Assembly (NCBI GenBank): GCA_026413225.1
Contig: CM048554.1
Coordinates: forward strand, 88,639,963 to 88,703,962
Reading direction: 5' to 3'
DNA length: 64,000 nucleotides
Source of the DNA: Otis tarda
Lineage: Eukaryota; Chordata; Aves; Otidiformes; Otididae
Below, in pieces: positions 1-13,000 of this stretch. Position 1 is the stretch's first letter. Each line of letters starts with the position of its first letter. A model generated the notes under the pieces. That model ran no database searches. It was not told where the DNA came from and saw only the letters and a program-made list of their open reading frames with translations. The position numbers were made by a program, and so were the translations under genes.

Positions 1-3000
1 ATAAACAGCCCTAGTCTTCTAGCAATGTGTTTTAAAGTCAACACCAGAATTACATTGCTTACTTAAATCATATGTTTTACTGACAACCATTATGATGATA
101 TCTCCTCAAAATGTTGTGGTTTTCCACACAGTTGGCAACAAAATGTTTATTAATTCTGTGTCCAAGTTGCCTCTTCTGGTTTTAATCTGCTCTCTTCACC
201 TTTAGGTGTCAGGTGATGGGCCTGATCAGGAGGCACAATCACTTTATAATTAGGGCCTTGGTATAGGGATTTGGGAGGGCTTGATGTCTCTGCTTTTTGG
301 TTCCTAAATGAGGTAGCACAGGAATGCCTGTCACCTGCAAGCCCTTGGGCTTCAGCAACCCCTGACCAGTGAGTCCATATCCATACCTCCACCTTTTTTT
401 CTGTCATTTTACAACTCGTCGTAACTGGTACTCTCCTGGAGTTCTGGCTAGGGAGGGTGGCCTGGCCTGTCCCCTCCTAGCACGCTCTCTGTGCCTCTCC
501 TGTCACTTCCCTTTCATGCTTCTGGGGGACTCCACAGACAGGTCCCTCAGCTCCCGCTGCTATCTACAGTTCCTGCCCTCCAGAGAGTTCATCAACAACC
601 TTTAGACCATGGATTTATTTGTGCTGAAAGAGATAAGAAGACATGTAGAGATCATCACCACCTTCTCCCATGACTCTGAACCGCATCCTTTCTTTTTCCT
701 TCCTTCTTCCTTGATGCTTTAATAACTGCTTTCTGCAATAGGGGACTCACAGGAAACATACAAGTAAAACCAAATCATTTTGCAGCTGGAAATACTAATG
801 GAGTACTTTGCTTTTTGGTCTACAGTTCTCATGTTTTTCATGGTTTTCATGTCTTCAGTATTTAAGAACCTCAGATGAATTTATTAGCTTGTGTGTGCAC
901 TGATCTCTGTTCTCTTGTTTAAATAAGCCACAGTTGACACAAGCAAATGGAGGCAAATGTTTATATAAATAGATTTGTGCCTCCCTGGTTGTGAGACGGG
1001 ATGAGTGCCAGCGCTGCCTCAACTGTGGGGACGTCAGGGTGCTCTGGCTTATTCTCAGCTGCCTCCCAGCTGGTGGAAAGAGCAAATCGTGAAGAGCTTC
1101 CAGCCCTTGCCTCTCTTGCCTCATTGACATAAACCTGCCCTGCTCTTCAGCCCTTGAACCCATGGGGCAGCCCTGGCAGAACCAGCTCAAACAGGCCATG
1201 GCATTAGACTTCGCATTGGTGGTGTTTGCCAGATTTGCCTCCTGTTTTGTAATATCCCATATAGATGTCTGCTGTGCACTCTAGTCTCCTGTTTTTACAG
1301 CTGTTTTTTATGAATTTTCTCAGGCTTTTCTTGATGGGTCATTTTTGGTTGTTATCTGAGCCTCAGTTGGTTCTATAATATGATGATATGAGTAACTTTC
1401 TGTGGAAACTGTGATGTACATTTGCTTGAAGCCTGATCCCAGTATCTCCTTTGCTTCTTGTGCTGTTGATCAGCTACTAAAACTAAAAACTTAAGAACTC
1501 TCCCTAAAACTAAGAACTGCTAAGTTCAATTCCATAATACAAGCAGTCTTTCATAAAACTACTAACTACTGAGTCCTGTTATTTCCTTTTGCTTCTTGAA
1601 TGTAAAGGTCCTAGTGCCCAAGTGACTATGTTTTACTATTTGGAGTAATAATGTGTAATACCAATGACTCTCATCCATTAGGGAGCATAGACATTTTAGG
1701 ATTGCCAAGATCTTTCATACATAATGTCACCATCAGAGAATGCTGCTATTGTTTCTTCATCTCTGTACTTCATCTGCTGACTTAACACTGTCCACATTGT
1801 AACTCGTTTGCTAATAAAGAATTTAGCTTGTATTACTTTCCATCTAAGATACCATAGTGACTTCTAATATGGCAACATATCTGTTTTCAGGTTGCTTTGT
1901 TCTCTTTTGTTCGAATCCAAAATATCCCATGGGTTTCTTGGTACAAAGCGATACTGTGATAGAAGCAGTAACTTTTCCTCTCTGAAGTAATTTCTGACAT
2001 TTCCTCTGAGTCTTTGGACTTAAGATTTATTAATCTTTTTGACTGTTTTTAATATTCTTCACTTTCAGCATTCTAGTGAAGGTGCGTTGTACAGTTTATT
2101 CAGGCAGCCTGAGTATGCATTAAATATGTTATGGTTGTCTTCCTGGTACTTCAGTATGTAGGTGGTTTTGGTTTGTGTTTGGTTTTTTTTTTTTTTTTTT
2201 CCTTAGTTCAAGCAAATTTATTATAATGCCCCTAGCAAATTACTTATTCTATAAAAGATAAGGAAATAATATAAGAATACATAGCATTGCGAAAAGTTAT
2301 ATAATGAAATGTTGGTGCTTTTAAAAAATTCTTTCTTGGAATAAAATTTCTCTCTTGCTGAATACATTGGAGAGGTTAAAGCAAGAAGGATACATAGCCT
2401 CTTTTTCTAACTTTATCTTCCTCCTCTTATTGAAAGAGTTTGTGAGTTTCTATCTTCCTCTCTGAATAGGTGCACAGGTATCACGTCAAGTCTGTTAGTT
2501 CATCCATGGATTTCAGTGTGAAAGACTTTCTTTTTGGGTTTAGGGAGGATCACTTGATGCAGGGAAGATGCTTGTTATACATCACAGAAAACACATTACA
2601 ACTTAAGACAGCTGCTGGCTGGCCTAGATGAGTCTTCATACTGCTGCTTGAACAGCAGTGCAGTAACATCCTTTGATAGGAACCCCTGGAAAAATTCCTC
2701 CCCTGCCTGGCAAGCACTGAAATCCTCCAGTGAAACAGTGAGACTGTATTGAAGCTTGGTGTATTGAAAGGGGCATTACATTACTGATTTTTCTGAGCCC
2801 TTTTCATTGAACGAATGATTTTTTAATAATACTAAAAGAGCAATACTTCTAAGTGGACTTAGAATACAAATATAAATATGACAAAAAAAAAGGTTGTTTC
2901 TACTTAAGAGACTCAAAGCTTCATACACAGAACCCCAGAGCTCATTCAAATTCTTTCTTAGTACACAGTACTTTAAATTTAGCCTTTTCTTGTTAGAAGA

Positions 3001-6000
3001 AGGGAAATATCGGTGAGCTATGTGCTGTGTTAGTATTTTAGGATTTTGGAGATGCAAGTAGACCAGAGCAGTTTCTGATTTATGCTGCCTTGTGATGATC
3101 CTCTGCAGCTCATTTCCTAGCAGCAGATAGCCAGAGTACAAAAGCCAGGGCTGGGAATGGAAATGTCAGAAGACAGGCTCTGTGCTTTTGGAAGATCTTT
3201 TAGTTGGAGCTGCTCCGCACTGACAGATCTGTCCGCTTTGCATCTCTCCAGTGTCAGGAGGGAGACAAGGCAGAAAACCACACAAACCCAGAGCTGAGAC
3301 TTCTGCATTTTGGCTCCATCCTCGTCTCTCTGCTGACTGACAAAAAACTCCGTGATTTCTCATTCCGGCTGTAGGCATTCAGGGGCGGATGTCTGCAAGC
3401 TTGTACTAAATGGACTGGCAAACCCTTAGTTTGAGGTTAAGCATGCACAAAACTGAATTGTTTCTTCCTTCCTGCAAGTCATTGCTTGCTCTGTTGGCAG
3501 GGCAGGGAGGAAAGCTAGCCATGCTCTTGCTGCCACCTCTTTGCTTTGTGGAGAACAGAAATTAAGAATTTGCCGGTTTAGGGAGAAAAAATGCTATCTA
3601 AAACATCATCCTCGAAATTATTGGAGTTTTATAACCAAATCAACTGGCTGGTCTTGAAATCTCAGACACAGTTTTTAGGGAGGCGTTACATAGCTCCATT
3701 AGGATCACTGAATTAACAATTAAAATAAATTTCTGACAATCTATTTTAAAATGTATATTTATAAAAACCCTTAACCATAGAATTTCTTTTATAAGCATTT
3801 TCCAAGCAAAAATCTCTATGTACATAGCTGTTGTTATTTTTGCTAAGCCACAGAATTTAATAATTATTTCCTAGTTAATATACTAGAAAAATATTTACTT
3901 GGAGACATGATTCATTCTTACTAATGGGATCAAGCTAATTCAGACCAAAGCTGAATAAAGAAATAAATTTTAAATTGTTTGGTGCTTGGTTTTGGTTTGG
4001 GTTTCGGTTAGTTTGTTTTTTTTTTTTAGAATGGTAGAACTCCCTATGTGAAATTAAGGGCAGATAGAAATTAAGATAGGGCAGAAGTGAATCTGACCTA
4101 AGCTGACCCATCTGGCTAGCACTAGTCTCAGTAGCCAGTGACCTGGAAAGGGTTGCAGTGGATCACATGTAGCTTACTGTTTGAGTCCTGCTTTTTAGCT
4201 AATTAAATGAGAGATGATCATCGTCAGTAGGAAATGGGGCTTTGAATCCTTGGTGTTAGATCAATAAGTGTTTTAACAGCTCCGCCATTATCTTAATTTG
4301 AAAATGATTGAGTACCTCCTTCAAAGCCAATCAAGTGTAAAATTACATAAAGAAGTAACTGTTTCATGCAGGATTTTGGTTATTTTTTTTTAATTTAAAA
4401 TGAAAATGAAAAAATATCAACATTTTTCTCCACTAAGATGTCAGCCTGACCTCTTAGCTGTTATGCACTGTGGAAAAAAAATTGGTGGTCACCTTTCCTG
4501 AGGGATCTACCTGGATCCTGGAGGTGCTCAGAGCTACTAGCCCGCCACAGTCCGAAGAATGAGGTGGTCATAGTTCTCAGAGGTGATTTCTTTTTATTTG
4601 GTAGCCCAGGGCAGTCTCTTGGAGGCTGGATTTCAAGATCAGATTGAAAACTGTCTTGTTCAATAGCAGCCTGATAAGCTATTAAGGAACCAACTGAAGA
4701 AGCAGCGTGGGATCAGGTGGTTGCCCATGGCACCTATTCCCAGCTCCCCAGGAAACTTGCCTCCAAGTTGGGCTCCAACAAGCATTTTGATTTCAACCAA
4801 CCAGTTGATTAGAATGAAAAGTGGCTTTTATTATAGTATTTTGAGTTATTCCTAGCAACAAGCTTTTGGCCTGGGAGTCATAAATGCATTTTTTTTTCTT
4901 TGGTGACTAAAAAAGAAAACGTCATATTTTTCCCCTGAAAGTGTTATGGAAAATTCCTGCTTTGAAATGAGATGCATCTAAACCCTGTGTGTAGGCTGTG
5001 GGGACATCTGCTGGGGTGCTGGGAAATGGCAGACTTCAAAACCTGTTTGATGGTGGAATGATTTGAGCATGAATACACCAAAAATTGTTAATATTGCGGC
5101 ATTCTCTCGAGGCTGAGAATTTAACATTTTACCCACAAAGGAAACCAGGTGCCCGTATCAAAGTATTTCCGTGCTAATCGCTCTAGGAGAACACTTAAGA
5201 CCCATATAAGCACATCCAGACATGACTGTATTTTGTAAAAACTCTGTATTTTGGTCATGTAAAAAAAAATCTGTGGAAGAGGAGAAATCTCTGGAAATTC
5301 CTTGTAATCATGGGTGAGCCAAGAGAAGCTGGCGTCCTGTGAGGCAGATCAGCTCAGTCAGGGCCGACCACATAACAGCCTTCCGCGGCTTCCTGTGGTA
5401 CCCTCGGGATGGAAACACTTCTCTTGCAGCTGGAAATGAAAAACGGCCTTCCCTCCAGTCTACCAGTTCTTGCAGTGGCTGTCCAAGGAGCAGCAGAGGA
5501 GCTTCGGTGCTGCGACTGGCACAGCCACACGTTGCCACATCGCAGAATCGTGGTCTGAAATGTAGCATCACATTTCTCGTTTTTGTGGAAATTAAGAAAA
5601 AATGCCATTAAAAAACTAATCCTAGCTTGTATCCGATACTATATGCTGCACTGAACTGAGCCAAAATTGTCAAATTCATAGACTTTGGTGGAATCATGGA
5701 ATGAATTCTGTTCCAATACTTCAGTATAGTCTTAATTAAGTTGCTAAGATTGAGGAAACTTTCACCTTATCAGTTGGAAAAGATGTGGCTGGATAGATGA
5801 TCTATATCTATTCTGGGTATTTGCTCAAAATTACATTTAGCATTCCATTTTCCTCCTGTATTGCCCTATGTATCTGTATAATCTGCTTCTTGCTGTATGA
5901 AATTGTAAGATGTTTGGGGGGCTGGCACCATCTTCTAGATTTGTGTTTGAAAAGTGCCTTTGCAGTGATGTTTTCTGCAGGCATGAGGGTAAAATGAGGA

Positions 6001-6937
6001 GTGGAGGTGTATGCGTTTTAAATTCTTCTGCTGAAATTTTCAGATGCCTGTGTACAGACAGAGATCTACGTATTTAGACAACTAATACAATTTTCACAAA
6101 ATGTGGCCCCTTCTTGCCTCGCACTCCACATTGCTTACACTCAGCTCAAATCCTGTTTGCAGCCCAGTCAATGTCAATGGTGCTCTATAGATCCCTTTTT
6201 CCTGCATCTATCATATTCCATTTGGAAACCTTGTTGGGCATCGATGGGTGGAAATTGCTGGTATAGATCAGGGCGAAAGTTGTTTCACAGCTGAGTCAAT
6301 TTTGTTAATGTAAAAATGGTGCAGCAGACATCTGGTTAGAATTACTTTTATTCCATCCTGAGGAATGAATGACTTAAATACGAAAAATGTGAAGCAAAAT
6401 ACAGGCTCCCTTATAATTTATATACTTTGTCCATATAGTCTCTATACTTTTAAACAAAAGCAAAGCTGAAAAAGCTACGAGAAACTATTTTTGTTTGGCT
6501 AAGTAACTATTTCCCCCACACCCTGATGCATTTGTACTGTTTGATGTATAAATACATTTATGCTTTATCATTAGTAACTTTAAGCATTTGACCAAGTGTT
6601 AACAGGTAAAATAGTTTTAAGAATGCTTCAAAGAAGAAATGAATGATGCTTTCATATAATTGTTAATACAGTGGTGTTCTACAGCTGTTACAAATTTAAA
6701 GTAAAAATATTGAATTTAATTTATCTACTGCTTCGAGAAATGGATTAGGCCTAAATTATCCTAAGCGTGCTAGCTGTACACAGTGTAACTTTGTCTAGTA
6801 TGGTATTTGGTGATAGACGCAAAAGTAGAAATGAAAATAGGACATGTTAAACCAGATACTTTGTAGACTGATTATCCCAGGATATTAGTTTCCATTAAAC
6901 ATATAAAAATTATCTTTTTCTTTTTTTCCTTATTCAG
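1..6937 (+). other. ME1 intron (3' part of the intron preceding the first visible exon)
   Basis: No ME1 exon is recognisable here. The stretch is AT-rich intronic sequence with a homopolymer T run near 2188-2212. Two segments stand out: an antisense ORF with a hydrophobic start (3117-3308) and a CpG-bearing block open in several frames (5308-5611). Both are described under findings. Confidence 0.6.
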
Positions 6938-7043
6938 GGACGTGCCTCATTAACAGCTGAGAAACAACATTTTGCCCATGAACACGGTGAAATGAAAAAT
7001 CTAGAAGATATTGTTAAAGATATAAAACCATCGGTGCTAATAG
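6938..7043 (+). CDS. ME1: ME1 coding exon (first in window)
   Basis: The exon is 106 nt and follows the acceptor TTATTCAG; the donor is GTAATT. It encodes 35 residues from GRASLTAEK to KPSVLI plus one base of the following Gly codon. It carries the Lys linked to NADP preference. Confidence 0.93.
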
Positions 7044-10000
7044 GTAATTCCTTTTGCTTTAAAGCAATGACCTTATTCTTTGTTGGAAAAAAATGGAGAT
7101 GTGGCTTTGTCTGAAGACAAGATCAAGTTCCTCTGAACAGAGTTTACCTTTGTGTGTTTTTAGAAAACACCAGGTACATAATGGACTCTATTAAGCAACT
7201 GAACAAACAGTAACTATCCAAGCATGTAACACTGCTTTCGCTCCAAGCCATCCATTTTACAGGGAGAATAATCCAAGCTGGTTTAAACATCTGATGGAGA
7301 ACCTTATCACCTTCCTAAATTACTTCTGATTTAATGTGGATGGTGTAATACAAATAACCTCAAATTTAGGCTGAGAAAACTGAGCTAAGCACGTGTAAAG
7401 CTGTGCAAATATGAGCATGCTGTAGCAGAATCTTCTTTTCCCTAATATTTAGGTCTTTAACCACCAGTCCTTTGTGCAGACCAAATCACAGATTTTACAG
7501 ACTTTTTCTTTTATAAAAGCTGCAGGATTTGGGATCTAAGTAAAGGATTGCTCAGCTCTCTGCAGATTGGTTATTATTTTTCAGTGCCAGTTTCACAAAT
7601 GAATGGCAAGTGCCCTTAAATCTTTTTTTTTTTAATATGTAAGACTTGAAAATTCATCTATCCAGCTACTAAAATCATTCATCAGATGCTGGAAAAATCT
7701 GAAATGCCACAGTGAAATTATGCTTTTAAGAGCTACCTTTTTGACTATGCCTAGACAACATGGTCCATGTTCAGTAAAATCTGCTTTTGTCAGTGATCAC
7801 GAACGAGGTAAATAAAGATTTTTTAAATTTTTTTTTTCTATGCTTCATAAAGATATGACTGCAAGACAGAGACCAAATAGTCTAGAGAATTTATTAGTAG
7901 AATACAAGACTGAAAAAAACTAGTGGAACAAAAGAATAGATTGAATGATCTGGGATATTAATCTCGATAAAGGCGTGTGGATGCTTAGGGAATGTTTGCT
8001 GTCATGAAATATGGATGTTTACTGTGTGTCGTTTTTGTATATAAATTGATGCCGTGCTTTCCCTCAGAGTCACTTTCTCCTATCCACACTGCATAATGAA
8101 GGCTCTTCCAACAGAATCGGCCATGTGTTGATATGAATATGTTGATACTCCTTCTCCCAGTGTTTTACTTAACTCTGCCTCAGAGAATCCTCATATGCAT
8201 TTCATCACCTGTGACGGCACAAGGAAAAGACTCAATTTAGGTTGACCAAATGTAAGAAATGACAATTTTAAAATGAAAACCAAAAAAAGAAATAGCCAAT
8301 AAGATTGTTCAGAGCGTTTTTTTTTTTAACTTTATATTAGAAGCTAGTTGTCATTCTTACTTTTGGCTGTCCAGAAGCAGTTTTAAGACTAAACATTTGG
8401 CAATGGCAGACTTAACCAGAAACTAAGGTTTATTAACAGACTTTTACACAAGTGGGTCAAAAGCATGACTGCCATAACTCTTCCTCAAACATACTGTGGC
8501 CCAGCTGGTCTGGCAGAGTTTTTGTGTCTAAGCATCCGTTGTCCATTTGTAGAAAGTGTAGTACAGAGGCTCAGATTTTCAAAAAAACAGTAGTATGTGA
8601 CAAGAATATTTGAGCAAGAGATGTTTAAACTTTGAGAGAAGTCATGGATTTCCATCAATTGAGGAGGGGTCTCTTTTGTTACCAAGGAATCAGAATAAAT
8701 GAGATTTGGCCAGACACAAAACCCAATGGGTCTTAGACATTATTGGGCCCACGTTAAGCACCTAAACAGCACCTGAAGAGCCTGTCATGGGGTGCTTGGG
8801 CTTTCAGTAGTCCTCTTGGGAAAGCTCAATTTAAAACAATTCAGGGAATTTCAGTGGGTCACCCACCTCTCCCTGTTGAGGGCATAGGCTGTGCTTGAAG
8901 ATGTCTCTGTAAGATGATACCATGCTTCATGTAGAAACAATCAGGAAATACTCTGAGACACCTTTAAGAAATGTTAGTCCTGGAGCGTGTAGGACCTTCT
9001 AGGCAGCTCTGTGAGGTGAGGACATCTTTTACCTCCCTCCAAGTACCTTGTGCTCTCCTTGGGCAGACACCAAGATGACCTTTTAGAGTGGGCAATGTTG
9101 AGATGCTCATTTGTGCACGGGTGATGAGAGGTTAGAGTACTGATGCAAGAGAGACCCTCTCCTGGCCAGGGTTTGAATCCATTCCTGCTCTTCCAAGAGA
9201 GGGAACAACTTTTTTCCTGCTGTTGAAACTTAGATGCTGTGTGGAAAGCAGAGCAAGGAGCTAGGCACTGGAGGCTCTGAGCAAGAAGGATGCTCCCTTC
9301 TCTACAAGCCAAGTGATAAGGGCCTCCTTGGACATAAAGATCCTTAGGTTTACTCCAAGGCCTGTTTATCTGTTTTTCACTGAAGGCATGGAGAGCAAGG
9401 ACCCGATCCTTAGATTGCCAGCTCTTGTAGATCAGGCAGAAATACAGGTGTGTTAGCATCTGAAAAAACATCACACACACCTCTTTGTGGTTATGAGTAC
9501 AGTATGGAGAATAGAAAAGCATCTCTGGGGGATGGAAGGGGATATATTAAAAAAAATATTGCTGTCAGGGAAGCTTTAGACTCAAAATTGGGATTATTCA
9601 TCAGCTGAGGCTGGAGATGACAAAATGATCAGCTGTAGAAGGCAGAGATTTTACTTGTCGTGTCAGAAAAAACCTGAAATCTGACACACTGGATTTGGGA
9701 GAAACTATCCAGTCTGTTATATGAGACTTTAGGAGACAGAGTTATACCTTTCTGCTCCTTATTGGACTTACCTGCCATTAAGTGATACATTTCTATTTTA
9801 TTTAAGAGGCCTGAGAAAAGTGAAGTGAGAAATTCACCAAACTGTACAGGGGCGAAGAGGTTCTGCCTTATGTTAGGGATAATACTGAAGTTTCACTGCT
9901 GCAAAATATTTTATACAGAACTGTATTTTAACCACATGTTAGGAAAAAGGTTGAACTCCATTTTAAAGAGGGAGCTGTGCAGTAAAAGGAGCTCTGTTCT

Positions 10001-13000
10001 TTTAAAAGTGACATGCATGTCTTACCTTGAACTGACTCCAGTTGTCTGCTTATTATGTGTGTGTTTTTCTTCTTTAGGAGTTGCTGCAATTGGTGGTGCT
10101 TTTACTAAACAAATTCTTCAGGATATGGCCTCTTTAAACAAACGTCCTATTATTTTTGCTCTCAGCAATCCTACCAGCAAAGCAGAATGCACTGCTGAGC
10201 AGTGCTACAAATATACAGAGGTAATCAAAGGTTAACATCTTTTCAGTATACGTAGTGAAAAGTAAATTTGAAATTAAATTTAAAATAGGAGGAAGACAGA
10301 AGGTGGAGTAGCAAGTACTAATCATGTCTCTGTGTGTAGGTAAAATGAGTTAAATTAAATAACAAGTTTTTCAACTTTTATCAAGGCAGTTTCACTGAAG
10401 TCAATACATTCTTGCACCCTTATAAAAACATTTAATAGCTTTTATTGGTGTCAGGTAACACTCATAGTCTTTTTTTATAACCAAAGCATCCGTAACCATC
10501 AATCATTAAAGCCTTATGCCTATTTTTGAACTGTACCACTTTGTGTGATATAAACACACAGTGGCCTGCTTTTCATTTGAGATTTTATAAATACGCCTTA
10601 GGGTAACAAAATACTTCAACAGAGGAAATAGATTCCTTAAAATAATTCTTTATTGAGAACTGGGGTAATTGACTTCTTTTACAAGGATTTCTGTTATGGA
10701 ACGGAAATACAGGTGAAAATTAAGAGAACTGTGCTTGCTTATTTATTATGGTATTATAGAAGTGCTGATAAACATGTTATCCTGTAATTCAGTCTAGAAT
10801 TGGAAATAGATGAGTACTTGATTGTATGTGTTTCATAGTGGATTGTGTTTGAATTTCTTGCCAAATACAGGGCAATTTGAATGACAGTTTCACAGTGCTT
10901 AAAAGACAAATTTAGCATGCCCATTCGCCGCTGCACAGTGCACAATTACAGCGCAAGGCGAGAGCCAGGGAAGCAGCCTACGGGAAGGGCTGGTTACAGT
11001 GGGCAATGACATCTGGTAGGCAGAGCAAAAGACACACTGAAGCATTTGACCTGTCACCAAAACGTATAATAAGCCAGCCATGATAATACTGCGTGACACC
11101 AAACCAAACAGAATATTCTTTTGAAAAGCTGAATAGCAACAGTGGCATATTTTAAAGTGCACGTTTCCAGTTCTCTAAAATAGGCAGAGATATTTCTGAT
11201 ACAAAGTGCCTCTGAAGTATTTAACAGTGACATTTATCACTTCAGCAGTGCTAGCATAAATAAAGGCCGGCTTTTCTTCCCCACCTAAATTTACTGCTTA
11301 AATTCAAGGGTACTCCCTCCAGAGCAAGGCAGGAGCCAGGGGCTGTTGGCAGTCCAAAACTGCATTGCCTGCTGTAGAAATGACTGCTCTCTCCCTGTGT
11401 GTCAGGAATGATCTGGGGAGAACCTGAATAGTAGCGCTGCAGGTGAGTCACCACTGAGGCGCTTCTTCTGCCACCCTTGAACAGCACTCAATGGTGCTGG
11501 CATCTGCTCCCTTCGGGGTGTTCCTCATCCCAGCGGAACAGTGAGACTCCATCAGACCTGCAGCTCCCTTGCAGCCCAACTCTTGGTACTCCAGCGGTAT
11601 CACAGCTCTGAACGTGCATGCTGCTGAATGACACCAGGCCTAGTATTCCTCTCAGCTAATGTTGAGCTGTTAGCAACCGGAGCCCTGTTACCATGGCTGG
11701 GCCACCCCATGGGCTTCTGTTCTTCACAGCAGCTGCCTGATGCGTGTTGTGTGCCAACGTGGAGCTACACCTGTGTTTGGGCCCTGGAAGAGATTTAGAG
11801 GTCCCACGTGAACTATGACATAAAATGAGTTAGGGTCAGTTCCGTGGTCCTCAGGACAAGTAATATGGTGTAACTTGTATCTATATAGCTAAATTCTCTA
11901 ATTCCCCAGTATGGCTCTTCCCTACTGCTTGCTGGGACCAGTCGATGCGTGGTCCCTCGACCCTGGTGGCAACATGCTACCTGAAAATCTGCTGGGAAAC
12001 ATCCTAGTGGTTTATCAATATTGAATGATCACACGCTGGTGCCTGAGTTGGTGCCCTCACCCTGCTCAGTATGTTACAATAAGAAGAGCCACAGGGTCCC
12101 AGAAAAGGAGGTCCCGTCACCAACTTGTGCTTTAGGTTACATTGTGGGATGATGTTCCAGGGACAGAGCTTGCGTCTGTGTCATTCTTTTGAGCTGTGGA
12201 GTGCATGCAGGGGCCTGAAGAGGGGAGGAACAGAGAGCTCTGCCTTTCACGGCAGCTTCTCAAAAATTGCCACATCCAAAAGTGCAACTTCTAGTGGCCT
12301 TAGTGGCATTTTTGTGGGTGATCTGCTGTTGGGAAAAAATCCAGCAGTATCACCTATTGTTACCATGACAGTATTGTCCACTTTGAATTTTACAGCTCCA
12401 GGTGTCTACCTCCTTCCCATGTACCTTTCTTCTGGCATGGACACAAAAAGTGAATAACGAGTACTGGCTTTCACTCTCTCTTCCTCTAAATTGTGCTGAT
12501 AGCTCTTACCTGGATAAGAGCTCTGTTAATCTCTGGCATCAGATACTCACAGGGAATTGCCAGTGATCTTTAGGATCAGCATCCTGATGTTCTTGAGACA
12601 TATTCTGTTAAGTAGCTCTAACACCCTCTTAGAAGATCTATTAAATAGATGTAGCTCAGCTTCTACAGTGGAAGATATTCAAAGGGATGTGTGAAATACT
12701 TCAACAGCATCCTCGCAACTAATGTACTCTCTTCGGCTTTCTTGTTACAATGTAGGGACGTGGCATTTTCGCCAGTGGAAGTCCTTTTGATCCTGTTACT
12801 CTTCCAAGCGGACAAACGCTCTATCCTGGACAGGGTAACAATTCCTACGTGTTCCCAGGAGTTGCCCTTGGCGTTATTTCATGTGGACTGAAACATATTG
12901 GTGAAGATGTGTTCCTCACAACTGCTGAGGTATTGTATTTATTTAACTTACTATTTATTTAATTATTTAAATTCCTTAATTTAGTACCTTGGTAATATTG

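Noticed and set aside
8974..9522. A 182-codon antisense ORF in an ME1 intron
   Set aside because: About one ORF of this length is expected by chance in 64 kb read in six frames; no signal peptide, motif or splice context supports it.
12125..12457. A 110-codon + strand ORF in an ME1 intron
   Set aside because: Not flanked by good splice sites in phase with ME1 and does not resemble any malic-enzyme segment.
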